Below, one piece after another: positions 36,878-45,708 of a DNA stretch of 64,000 bases (the first letter of the stretch is position 1; each line of letters opens with the position of its first letter). The position numbers and the translations under genes are program-made. This stretch comes from Brevibacterium siliguriense (GTDB lineage Bacteria > Actinomycetota > Actinomycetes > Actinomycetales > Brevibacteriaceae). The stretch is taken from assembly GCF_900105315.1 (NCBI RefSeq), contig NZ_LT629766.1, forward strand, positions 1,550,001 through 1,614,000. The letters are read 5' to 3'. The notes below the pieces were generated by a model that ran no database searches, was not told the DNA's origin, and saw only the letters and a list, made by a program, of their open reading frames with translations.

Positions 36878-36943
36878 GACCGCTCGAGTTGCCGTCGATC
36901 GCTCATCGCATAGCTTGATACAACGACGCCAACTTGAGCGGTC
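36878..36943. repeat. 20-bp inverted repeat between bioN and the isochorismatase-like gene
   Basis: GACCGCTCGAGTTGCCGTCG (36878-36897) matches the reverse complement of 36924-36943 at 18 of 20 positions, with a 26-nt spacer. It may terminate the bio operon, though the long spacer and lack of a T run are unusual. Confidence 0.6.
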
Positions 36944-37061
36944 GACGATTCGCCTCCGGGAGTCTGAGCCGGTTGTGAGCCGGGACTCAGCAGAACACCT
37001 GGTGGGAGGAGTAGCCTCGGCGCAAGAGGGGACGAACCCCATCCGAACCGAAGGAGACATG

Positions 37062-37628
37062 ATGACCGGCGCCGAGAACACTGTCCTGTTGGCCATGGAC
37101 TTCCAGAACGGCATCGCCGGAGACGACGCTTTCGCCTCGACCGGTGTGCTCGAACGCGCACGTGACGCTGTCGCTGCCGCCCGCAGCCACGACATCCCCG
37201 TCGTCTGGGTGCGGGTGGCGCTGCGCGAAGGACACCCCGAGTTGGCGGCGACAGCTTCATTCGCACAGATCGCCGCCCACGGAGACATCGACGAGACGCA
37301 TGCCTCGACGAGTATCCATGAGACTCTCGACCGCCGTCAGGGTGAGCCGATCGTGACCAAACGGCGCATCAGCGCCTTCACCGGCAGCGACCTCGAGGTG
37401 CTGTTGCGCGGCTATGGGGTATCGTCCCTCGTGCTCGCCGGAGTGGCCACGAGCGGAGTAGTCCTGTCGACGGTGCGTGAGGCCGCCGACCTCGACTTCG
37501 AACTCACTGTGCTCTCCGACGCCTGCGCTGACCGCGACCCCGAGGTCCACACCGTGCTCACAGAGAAGGTGTTCCCCAAACAGGCGAGCGTCCTCACCGT
37601 CGCCGACTGGACGTCAAGTCTCGGCTGA
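37062..37628 (+). CDS. isochorismatase-fold hydrolase-like protein lacking the usual Cys
   Basis: A 188-residue cytosolic protein of the cysteine-hydrolase/isochorismatase fold. The N-terminal Asp (LLAMDFQNGIAG) and the Lys (VTKRRISAFTGS) are present. The nucleophile-loop reads GVATSGVVLSTVREAADLDF, with Val where nicotinamidases and related amidases have Cys. That pattern matches true isochorismatases such as PhzD or EntB in lacking the Cys, so hydrolysis of a vinyl ether or a non-amidase role is more likely. Two adjacent ATGs (37059 and 37062) follow AAGGAG; the second has the better spacing. It stands alone, convergent with the glycosyltransferase. Confidence 0.85.
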   Translation: MTGAENTVLLAMDFQNGIAGDDAFASTGVLERARDAVAAARSHDIPVVWVRVALREGHPELAATASFAQIAAHGDIDETHASTSIHETLDRRQGEPIVTKRRISAFTGSDLEVLLRGYGVSSLVLAGVATSGVVLSTVREAADLDFELTVLSDACADRDPEVHTVLTEKVFPKQASVLTVADWTSSLG

Positions 37629-37645
37629 GTGTCAGCGCGGTTGCG

Positions 37646-38827
37646 TCAGTAGGGCAGAGGGTTCTCCAGCCCGGAGTTGACCATCGTGCTGAAGCCGCGG
37701 CCGAGCACCTGCGGGGCCGGGTTCTCGATCGCCCGCGAATAATGGCCGACGAGCTGCGAGCAGACGCTCTTCCAGCTGCGCGCCTGCACCTGCTCACGAC
37801 CGGCGACTCCGAAGGCCCGCCGTTTCGACTCGTCGCCGAGGAGGTCGGCCGCATGCGCTCGCATGGCACCGAGATCCTTCGGAGCGTAGAGCCACCCGGT
37901 GCGTGAGGAGTCGACGAGATCGAGCGGGCCGCCTCGGGCGGGAGCGATGACCGGCACTTCGGAGGCCATGGCCTCTTGGATCGTCTGGCAGAAGGTCTCG
38001 AGCTCACCCGGAGCGACCATGACATCGAAGCTCGCCACCGCCTGGGCCAGAGCATCCCCGCCGAGGAACCCGGTGAAATGGGCATCCGGCAGCAGCCGCT
38101 GCAGACGCATCCGCCACGGCCCGTCGCCGACGATGACGACCTTGGCGCCCGGCAGATCGGTGAGCGCGGCAAGGTCTTCGACCTGCTTCTCCGCCGCCAA
38201 CCTGCCGACGAAGCCGATGATCTTCTCCCCATTCGGGGCCACGGATCGACGCCAGGCCTCGGAGCGGTGACCCGGGTCGAAGCGGGAGGAATCGACCCCA
38301 CGGGCCCACAGAGCCACCTCGGCGACACCTAGTCCTTCCAGCTGATTGATCGTGTACGACGACGGGGCAAGCGTCAGGGAGGAATGCTGGTGGATATTGC
38401 GGACGTGGTTCCACAGCATGGCCTCGATGCCGTGCATTCCGTACCGGGCGGCGTAGGCGGGAACCTCGGTCTGGTAGATCGCCACGGTCGGCAGATTGAG
38501 CGTCTGGGCGGCGAGGACCCCGCGCCAGCCGAGGACGAACGGGCTGGCCAGGTGGACGACGTCCGGAGCGAAACGCTGCAGCAGCCGGCGGATGCGGGTG
38601 ACGCCGCCGGGAGCCACGCGGATGCGCCGATACTTCGGCAAAGCGATCGAGGGGACCCGGACGATGCGGGTGCCAGCGACCTCCTTCGGACCGTCCCTGC
38701 GCGTGCCCGGAGCGATGACGAGGACCTCGTCGCCGCGGTCGGCCAGATGGTCGAGGACCCGCAGGAGTGAGTGGGTGACCCCATTCATATTGGGGAGGAA
38801 GGATTCTGCAATGATCGCTACTCTCAC
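37646..38827 (-). CDS. GT4 family glycosyltransferase (mannosyltransferase-like)
   Basis: A 393-residue GT-B glycosyltransferase. The N-terminal Rossmann half begins VAIIAESFLPNMNGVTHSLL, with PDVVHLASPFVLGWRG; the C-terminal half carries IIGFVGRLAAEKQVEDLAAL and the nucleotide-sugar motif FCQTIQEAMASEVPVIAPA. The pattern is close to the GDP-mannose-dependent mannosyltransferases of actinobacteria (PimB/MgtA class), which build phosphatidylinositol mannosides or lipid glycans at the inner leaflet. The acceptor cannot be assigned from sequence. It is on the minus strand, 17 bp from the isochorismatase-like gene, and starts at ATG 38827. Confidence 0.9.
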   Translation of the reverse strand: MRVAIIAESFLPNMNGVTHSLLRVLDHLADRGDEVLVIAPGTRRDGPKEVAGTRIVRVPSIALPKYRRIRVAPGGVTRIRRLLQRFAPDVVHLASPFVLGWRGVLAAQTLNLPTVAIYQTEVPAYAARYGMHGIEAMLWNHVRNIHQHSSLTLAPSSYTINQLEGLGVAEVALWARGVDSSRFDPGHRSEAWRRSVAPNGEKIIGFVGRLAAEKQVEDLAALTDLPGAKVVIVGDGPWRMRLQRLLPDAHFTGFLGGDALAQAVASFDVMVAPGELETFCQTIQEAMASEVPVIAPARGGPLDLVDSSRTGWLYAPKDLGAMRAHAADLLGDESKRRAFGVAGREQVQARSWKSVCSQLVGHYSRAIENPAPQVLGRGFSTMVNSGLENPLPY

Positions 38828-39077
38828 GGCTTCCAGCTAAGGCCCGCCGAGTGACGAATGCATGACCCGAAGGCGACATGTCGGCGACATCTGGCCGAAA
38901 TCGGCCCATCGCCGCTTCGGTGATCGCTGAATGCCGGTGTCAGTGACCGGTGGCAGCCCGTCTCAGTGACCGCACACGGTCACCTCGGTGTCCGGATGAT
39001 GACCTGTTCGCGACGAGTCTGAACCCCGCGTAAACTGAGGTGTCGGAAATGCTCGCGCAGCACATGGAACGAGGGGA

Positions 39078-39704
39078 ATGACCGTGGTCTGGTTCATCGT
39101 CGGCGGTTGTGTACTCGCCGCCCTGATCGTCCTCTTCGTCGTCCTCACCGTCCTGCGCTTCAACCAGCTGTCCATGGCTCGGTCGCTGTGCGACGAAGCC
39201 AAACGCCAGCTCATCGGCGAGATCCGCGCCCGCCACGCTCTCGTGCCCGCCTATATCGGCACCCTCCAGCAGATCGCCGGACAGGACCTGTCCAGGCTCG
39301 AACTCGCGCTCGCCTCCGCCGAACGGGCTCCCTTCGACCACCGCGGTGCGGCGGCCGAGAACGCCCTGACCGACGCCGTCAATGATGCCGCGCTCATCCC
39401 CGCAGCGCTGACCGAGAGGTCCCTGACCTCGGACTATGCCCGGACCCAGCAGGCGGCGGTCAATGAAGAGATCGACACGACGATCCAGCTCCTGCACGGC
39501 CAGCTGCAGGTGCTCACCGAACGGATCCTCGCCGGCGCCCGCTTCTACAACACGAACGTCGAACGCTATCACCGGCAGCGGATGCGCCCGATCGCTCGCC
39601 TCTTCGGCGGAGTCTTCAAAGCCCGCGACCCGTTCACCGTTGCGATCGATGGCGATGGCGGCCCCGGTGCGGCAGGCCCCGCCTCGGCGAGGATGACCCC
39701 GTGA
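39078..39704 (+). CDS. LemA-family-like membrane-anchored protein
   Basis: A 208-residue protein with one N-terminal helix (VVWFIVGGCVLAALIVLFVV), then a long alpha-helical cytosolic-type or surface domain. Its pattern (ARHALVPAYIGTLQQIAGQD, RSLTSDYARTQQAAVNEEID, GARFYNTNVERYHRQ) resembles LemA. The final residues (GPASARMTP) come from a motif copy, GCCTCGGCGAGG. It overlaps truA by GTGA, so the two are cotranscribed although no functional link is known. ATG 39078 follows GAGGGGA. A 7-bp hairpin (GTGACCG/CGGTCAC, 38966-38983) lies in the leader region. Confidence 0.78.
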   Translation: MTVVWFIVGGCVLAALIVLFVVLTVLRFNQLSMARSLCDEAKRQLIGEIRARHALVPAYIGTLQQIAGQDLSRLELALASAERAPFDHRGAAAENALTDAVNDAALIPAALTERSLTSDYARTQQAAVNEEIDTTIQLLHGQLQVLTERILAGARFYNTNVERYHRQRMRPIARLFGGVFKARDPFTVAIDGDGGPGAAGPASARMTP

Positions 39705-40555
39705 CCCGTTTCCGTATCGATCTGGGCTACCGCGGCACGGATTTCCACGGCTGGGCCAAGCAGCCGGGATTGCGCACCGTACAGGCCGCTGTCGAGTCCG
39801 GGTTGGAGAGGATCACCGGCACCGAGGCGGCCACCGTCGTCGCCGGCCGCACCGATGCCGGCGTCCACGCTCGACGACAAGTCGTCCACATCGATCTGAG
39901 CGAGGCGGCGATCTCCAAGCTTGTCGGACGCTCGAATCGACCCGCCGAGGCGGCTCTCCTGTCCCGTCTGCGCGGAGTTCTCGCCGCCGGTGAGTTCCAC
40001 GACATCGTCGTTCACGCGGTGACCGAGGTGCCCGAGGACTTCGACGCGCGGTTCTCCGCCCTGTGGCGGTCATATCAGTACCGGTTGGCCGATCACCGAT
40101 CCTTCATCGATCCGCTGCTGACCCAGGTGACCCCGCGCCATAAGGGCGAGCTCGATGCCGAAGCCATGGCCGAGGCCGCGAGCGAGGTCCAGGGACTCCA
40201 CGACTTCCTGCCGTTCTGCAAGCCCCGGGAGGGAGCGACGACGATCCGCACTCTCCACGAACTGCGGGTCGAACGTGATCAGGACGCTGTCATCACCATC
40301 GATCTGCGCGCCGATGCATTCTGTCATCACATGGTCCGGGCTCTGGTCGGCGGACTGATCAAGGTCGGATCCGGCAATTGGGCGGTGACCCGCCCGGCCG
40401 AACTCATCGCCGAGGCGGACGCCGGGTTGACCCCGGATGTGCCCATGTTCGTCACCCCCGCCGAAGGCCTCGTCCTCACCGAGGTCGGCTACCCGGCACC
40501 CGAGGATTTTGCGGCTCGGAATGCCCAGACGATGGCCCGCCGCGACCAGGATTAA
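39701..40555 (+). CDS. truA: tRNA pseudouridine(38-40) synthase
   Basis: TruA makes pseudouridine at positions 38-40 of tRNA anticodon stems. The 284-residue protein has the catalytic AGRTDAGVHA with Asp52, RIDLGYRGTDFHGWAKQPG at the N-terminus, and FCHHMVRALVGGLIKVGSG in the C-terminal half. GTG 39701 overlaps the upstream stop (GTGA). Several Glu-Ala-Ala stretches are encoded by CGAGGCGG-type motif copies. In many genomes truA follows rplQ; here rplM-rpsI lie about 8 kb away. Confidence 0.95.
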   Translation: MTRFRIDLGYRGTDFHGWAKQPGLRTVQAAVESGLERITGTEAATVVAGRTDAGVHARRQVVHIDLSEAAISKLVGRSNRPAEAALLSRLRGVLAAGEFHDIVVHAVTEVPEDFDARFSALWRSYQYRLADHRSFIDPLLTQVTPRHKGELDAEAMAEAASEVQGLHDFLPFCKPREGATTIRTLHELRVERDQDAVITIDLRADAFCHHMVRALVGGLIKVGSGNWAVTRPAELIAEADAGLTPDVPMFVTPAEGLVLTEVGYPAPEDFAARNAQTMARRDQD

Positions 40556-40621
40556 TCCGGCGTCGCGGCCCTGAACGGCCCGGTGCGTCGGTTGGTCGAA
40601 CAGGACGCCTGTCGTAATTAT

Positions 40622-40668
40622 GTGAGAATTCCTCTTTCCAGGTGTGAGAATCCTGTGTAGATTCACAC
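40622..40668 (+). promoter_or_regulatory. repeated GTGAGAAT words and GTGTGA/TCACAC dyad before the 5'-nucleotidase
   Basis: GTGAGAATTCC (40622-40632) and GTGAGAATCC (40644-40653) are direct repeats 22 bp apart, and GTGTGA (40642-40647) is mirrored by TCACAC (40663-40668). They lie about 105-150 bp before the ATG in an AT-richer leader. They fit a regulator site, possibly for phosphate control, but no consensus match is claimed. Confidence 0.4.
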
Positions 40669-40773
40669 TTAAGTAACTCTTAGTTCGCATTGGCACTGCA
40701 GGATGGAATCCGTCTCCATCCCCACCAGCACGGTTGATGTGCGCCTGACTGACCGATCGAAGGAACTGAATAC

Positions 40774-43422
40774 ATGTCGAAACTTGTGACCAAAGTGCTG
40801 GCCACGGGCGCCGCAGTGTCGATGCTGACACTGCCGGGGCTCTCGCCGGCCATTGCGGCGCCTTCCCTGGGAAACGGAAACTCGACCGAAGGCAGCGCCA
40901 CAGCACCGAGTGAGTCGGCTCCCGCGAACCCCGATGAGACGGCGAATGATTCGACAGCCGGCGGCAGTTCTGCGAAGTCGCAGGATGATGCCGACGTTGA
41001 TCAGGACTCGGGCAGCGAAGCGCAGTCGGCACCCGAGGGCACCAAGGTCCAGCTGCTCAATGTCACCGACTTCCACGGACGCATCTCCGAGGCCGGCACT
41101 CAGGTCGCCTCGGTGGTCGAAGAGGAGCGTGCGAAGTTCGGCACGGGCGGCGACAATGCAGGTACCGCGCTGCTGTCGACCGGTGACAACATCGGAGCTT
41201 CGACCTACACGTCCTCGTCGCAGAACGACAAGCCCACCCTCGACGTCCTCAACGCCATGGGCGTCGAGGCTTCGGCTGTCGGCAACCACGAATTCGACAA
41301 AGGCATCGACGACCTCACAGGACGCGTCAGCGACGAAGCCGACTTCCCGTACTCGGCAGCCAACGTCTACGACAAGGGAACGGAGAACGTCGTCGACGGC
41401 CTCGACGAGTACTCCATCGTCGATGTGGCGGGAGTCAAGATCGCCGTCATCGGCGTCGTCACCAAGGACACCGCTTCGCTCGTCTCACCGGACGGAATCG
41501 CCGACCTCGACTTCGGCGACCCCACGGACGCAGTCAACCGCGTGGCCGAGGATCTCGAGGAGCTGCCCGAAGACGAACAGCCGGATATGACGGTCGTCGA
41601 GGCCCACCTCGGCGCGTCGTCGACCGAGAGCCTCGAGGACGCGAAAGCGTCGAATGCCGAGTTCAAGAAGCTCGTCACGGAGGCCGACGCCTCGGTCGAC
41701 GCCATGTTCACCGGCCACACCCACATGCCGTATTCCTTCGAAGCACCCGTGCCCGGAGAGCCCGACCGAACCCGTCCCGTCATCGAGGCCGGCAGCTACG
41801 GCGAATACGTCGGGCAGGTGACAATGCGCGTCGACGGCAACAGCAATTGGCAGGCCAGCGGCATCGACCTCATCGAGACCGAGGGCAAGAGCTATGACTC
41901 CGAGGTCGTCGACAAGGTCGCCGGCATCGTCAGCGACGCAGAGGACAAGGCCAAGGAACTCGGCTCCGAGGTCACCGGCACGATCAGCGAGGACATCACC
42001 CGGGCCAAGAAGGACGGCGAAGAGGATCGCGGTGCCGAGTCCACGCTCGGCAACCTCGTCGCCGATGCACTCAAAGAGGGCGTCGAGGAGACCCAGCTGG
42101 AGGAGGCCGACTTCGGTATCACGAACCCCGGTGGACTGCGCACCGACCTGCTCTGCGACGACATCTACAACACTGAAGACAAGTGCGAAGTCACCGTTGC
42201 CGAACTCAACAGCGTGCTTCCCTTCGCGAACGACCACGGCGTCGTGACGATGAAGGGCGAAGACGTCATCGGCCTGTTCGAAGAACAGTGGCAGCCCGAC
42301 GGTGCGTCCCGACCGTTCCTCCACCTGGGCATCTCCGATGACCTCGACGTCGTCTACGACACTGAAGCCGACAAGGGCGAGCACGTGAAGTCCGTCAAGG
42401 TCGATGGCAAAGACATCGACCCGAACAAGGACTACCGGGTTGCGACGCTGAGCTTCCTCGCGGCCGGTGGTGACAACTTCTCCTCCTTCGCCAAGGGCGA
42501 CTTCGAACAGTCGGGACTGACCGACTTCGAGACCTGGGAGAACTACTTCAACAAGCACCAGGCCGAGGGCGAGGACGTCACCCCGGACAAGAACGAACGA
42601 CAGGCCGACTCAGCCAAGGACGTCATCGACAATGGTGAGCTGAGCGCCGAGCTGACTGCTCCGAAGACCATCAAGCCGGGTGAGAGCGCCGAGTTCACGC
42701 TCAAGACGGATGCGAAGTCCGAGGTGTCGGGTCCCATCGACATCACCGTCGACCTGCCCGAAGGCTATACCGCCGAGGCGGCCGCACAGTCCGAGGCCCA
42801 GTCGGCTTCCGCCGATGCCACCAAGGACGAAGCCCCCGAGGTCAGCGCCGAGGCGGCTGCGAAGACGATCACTCTCGACTCGATCCCGGCGGGGGAGGCC
42901 GAGACTCCTGTGACTGTGACCGCGCCCAAGGACGCCTCGGGTGAGGTGACCGTCAAGGTCAGCGTGCAGGCGAATGCCGAAGGTCCGTGGTGGGACGACA
43001 ACCCGCTGCCGCTGGCACACGAGTTCGAAGCCACCGCTGCGGTCGGTGACGACGCGGATGCGTCGGCCGGCGATGGCGGTTCGGCCGACGGCGGTTCCGC
43101 TGATGGCGGTGCCGCTGACGGTGGTGCCGCTGACGGCGGAGACAGCGCAGCCGGGGGCGTCGCCGATGGCGGGGACGACGCGGCTGGTGGATCGGATGGT
43201 TCGTCGAATGCCGGCGGCGACGCCGACGGTGCGAATGCTTCGTCCGACGGTGGTTCGGCCGATGGCTCCGGGGCCGATGCGAACGGTTCCAAGGACGGCG
43301 GTGACCTGCCGCGCACCGGCTTCGAGACCTTCAACATCGTCGCTGCGGCACTGGCACTCATCGTCGCAGGCGCCACAGCGGTCACGATCGTCCGCCGCCG
43401 CAAGCTCAGCCTTCAAGGCTGA
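40774..43422 (+). CDS. secreted, sortase-anchored 5'-nucleotidase/metallophosphatase
   Basis: An 882-residue exported enzyme that should release phosphate from extracellular nucleotides. A signal peptide (TGAAVSMLTLPGLSPAIAAP) is followed by the calcineurin-like metallophosphatase domain, with DFHGR near residue 99 and GNHEFDKG near 171, then GHTHMPYSF and the 5_nucleotid_C domain (NPGGLRTDL, LSFLAAGGDNFSSF). A long Ala/Glu and then Gly/Asp/Ser-rich repeat region (SADGGSADGGAADGGAADGG) spans the cell wall. LPRTG at 845-849, a helix and RRRK form a sortase signal, so the protein is wall-bound. It is monocistronic, with a clean terminator downstream. Confidence 0.92.
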   Translation: MSKLVTKVLATGAAVSMLTLPGLSPAIAAPSLGNGNSTEGSATAPSESAPANPDETANDSTAGGSSAKSQDDADVDQDSGSEAQSAPEGTKVQLLNVTDFHGRISEAGTQVASVVEEERAKFGTGGDNAGTALLSTGDNIGASTYTSSSQNDKPTLDVLNAMGVEASAVGNHEFDKGIDDLTGRVSDEADFPYSAANVYDKGTENVVDGLDEYSIVDVAGVKIAVIGVVTKDTASLVSPDGIADLDFGDPTDAVNRVAEDLEELPEDEQPDMTVVEAHLGASSTESLEDAKASNAEFKKLVTEADASVDAMFTGHTHMPYSFEAPVPGEPDRTRPVIEAGSYGEYVGQVTMRVDGNSNWQASGIDLIETEGKSYDSEVVDKVAGIVSDAEDKAKELGSEVTGTISEDITRAKKDGEEDRGAESTLGNLVADALKEGVEETQLEEADFGITNPGGLRTDLLCDDIYNTEDKCEVTVAELNSVLPFANDHGVVTMKGEDVIGLFEEQWQPDGASRPFLHLGISDDLDVVYDTEADKGEHVKSVKVDGKDIDPNKDYRVATLSFLAAGGDNFSSFAKGDFEQSGLTDFETWENYFNKHQAEGEDVTPDKNERQADSAKDVIDNGELSAELTAPKTIKPGESAEFTLKTDAKSEVSGPIDITVDLPEGYTAEAAAQSEAQSASADATKDEAPEVSAEAAAKTITLDSIPAGEAETPVTVTAPKDASGEVTVKVSVQANAEGPWWDDNPLPLAHEFEATAAVGDDADASAGDGGSADGGSADGGAADGGAADGGDSAAGGVADGGDDAAGGSDGSSNAGGDADGANASSDGGSADGSGADANGSKDGGDLPRTGFETFNIVAAALALIVAGATAVTIVRRRKLSLQG

Positions 43423-43454
43423 CTCCAGCTGAGCGAGGTCGATGCCAGACAAGC

Positions 43455-43483
43455 GGGGCCGGAGAGTTCTTCTCTCCGGCCCC
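43455..43483 (+). terminator. terminator after the 5'-nucleotidase
   Basis: GGGGCCGGAGAG (43455-43466) pairs perfectly with CTCTCCGGCCCC (43472-43483) around a TTCTT loop, followed by GTTGTTCTT. It sits between convergent genes and can end both. Confidence 0.85.
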
Positions 43484-43510
43484 GTTGTTCTTCCCAAGTG
43501 CGTGCTGAGG

Positions 43511-45708
43511 CTACTGGTGTGTGATGCCGTCATCGTCGGCGTCTGAGACCTCAACCTTGGCGGCTTCACCAGCCTCGTCGGCTTTGGCGTGGGCCTCAGT
43601 TCCGCTTGCGGGAGCCTGCGGGAGGGTGGCGCGGAAGGTCTCGAGGTGAGTGAGCACCGGGACGAGGAAGAGGATGCCGACGGCCGGCACCACGATGCCT
43701 GAGTCATTGATGACGGTGCCGACTCCCAGCAGGATCGCCAGACTGATCATCGCCGCGCGCAGCAGCGGAATCCGCCGATAGGTCTCCTGCAGCCCGTGCA
43801 GGCGGAAGCGCGCAGGGTCGAGTGCCATCCAGAACACGCCGATGATGATGAGCGGCAGCACCAGAGTCATCCACGACTGAGTGAGGATGTCGATGTTCAT
43901 CCCGATCTTACGGGCCAGGACACTGAGCGCCTGACCGCTGATGATCGAATCGAAGAACCGCCCGAAGTGCGTGCGCTGATCGGCCGGTCGCAGCCAGTCG
44001 AGGAACAGCACGGTGAGCATGACGAAACCGGCGATGCCCACCGTCAGCCCAAGTCGTCTGAGCGAGAACCGGATGCTCGCTGCGGTCAGCACGAGGTAGG
44101 CGACTCCGATGATGAGCGTGGGCACCGAGCCGAACTTCGTGCCCAGCCCCGGTGCGGCGAGGATGACGCAGGAGACGAGCACGGGAAGAGTGACGATGAG
44201 GACGCGATGCAGCGGCTTGGTCACCAGAGACGCGAACCCGGCAACCGCCAACAGCAGCGCACAGCAGTAGAGCGCCAGCGCTGAGTTCCCGATCCCATAG
44301 AACCGGGAGGCGATGAGCAGCGGCTCACCCAACAGCGTCGACATCTGCAGCTGTGACCCGGTGACGACGTCATAGGCGAGCACGGCGACGGTCACGGTGG
44401 ATACGAAGAGCACCGGCCCGAACTTGTGCCGCCGCCAGGGGCCGAGCAGTCCCAGCACCCCAGCAGCAGCGCCCACCCGGCTAGGGCTCCGAGCATCGCA
44501 ATGTCCGGGTTCGTCGCTCGCTCCCACGGCACCGTATTGACGAGATACGTCGAGATCGGCATCGCCGCGAACACGACGCCGAGGCGGTACGCCCCGGAAT
44601 GGACGAGCTCTCGGTGATTCTTCCGCATGAACCACGCCAGCCCCAGCAACCCGACCATGAGCACCGCGACGACGGGGAAGAACCACGTCGACAGCTCGTT
44701 CTGCGTCTTCACCGCCACCTGCCGGTCGAGCACCGCCTGGTAGCGTGCCTTCCAATCGGACCCATGCGACCCGGAGGTCATCGGCGCCCCGGCCGCATTG
44801 TCCATCTCCTCGGCCCCGGACAGAGCCACGAGCGTCGGCGCCAGATCGGGCACCTGCACCAATCCGGGCTGCCGCGTCGACGATGACGTGAGCAGTCCCG
44901 CCTGTTCTCCCGGCTCGACCATCATCGTCGCCTGCATCGACGAGCCTTTGTGCGCGCCGTCGGAGATCGAGGAGAACACCACGGGAACGCGACCCTCGCC
45001 GAGGCGGTTCGGCCGATCCGCGCTCATCCACCCGGTCGATTCGAGGACGTCCCCGACCTGCGCATCGAGGTGCTTCAACGAGTAGCCGTCAGCGGCGGTA
45101 TTGCCGAGGTCGACGAGGGTGAGTTCACCGTCCTCGGCGGATTCCGCCACGTCCGCGCCCAGGTCGGAGCCGACGGGCGACCAGTTCTCGACGTGGCCGG
45201 AGGGGGTGGCTGCGGCGATCGCGGCACCGTTGCCGAAGGCGCGGATAGCGGGCACCGCCTCGGCCAGCGCTCCGAGGGACGCATCGTAGTTGTCGCCGCG
45301 GGCCACCTGCGCGTAGACGTCCCAATCGGCGACCCATCCGTCGAGCGGGGATGCCGGTTCGCGACACTGGTCGCGGGGTTCGTCGGCGGCACGACGTCCG
45401 GATCCGAGTCCCAGCCAGCCGTCGACCGGGCAGCTCGTTGTGTGCACGCTGCGAGGCGTGATCGTCCCGATCTGCCCGCCCTTCATCATCACCCACAGAT
45501 TCGGTGTGGTGCGCGGGTCGAGGTCCTCGAAGCTGAATCCGGAGACGTTGATCGACACGACCCCGGATTTCGCCGAGGCGGCCTCGCCGTCGTCCTGTCC
45601 CGCAGCCGGGGCGGCTTGCCCGGCCTGGGGGAGACCGAGGACGAAGAGGGCGAGAGCCAGGATCCCGAGGAGGACCCGGGCGGTGGGGGAGGTCACGGGG
45701 GCTCTCAT
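43511..45708 (-). pseudogene. polytopic membrane protein with phosphatase-like ectodomain, frameshifted
   Basis: Two overlapping minus-strand frames together encode one protein similar to its upstream neighbour. The first (44392-45708) has a signal-like start, an ectodomain (SINVSGFSFEDLDPRTTPNL, TSCPVDGWLGLGSG, QVPDLAPTLVALSGAEEMD) and the first three helices, then drifts. The other frame carries on from GLLGPWRRHKFGPVLFVSTV through seven or so helices to the stop at 43511. The switch occurs at a CCCC run (44458-44461): one more C would restore a frame reading WALLLGVLGLLGPW. So a single base is missing, by error or by mutation. If intact, it would be a 732-residue membrane protein. The ATG overlaps the upstream stop (ATGA), so the pair is one operon. 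The function is unknown. Confidence 0.75.

Noticed and set aside
40622-40690. PHO box for PhoP before the 5'-nucleotidase
   Set aside because: Repeats are present, but the GTTCAC-type consensus is not matched well enough to name the regulator.
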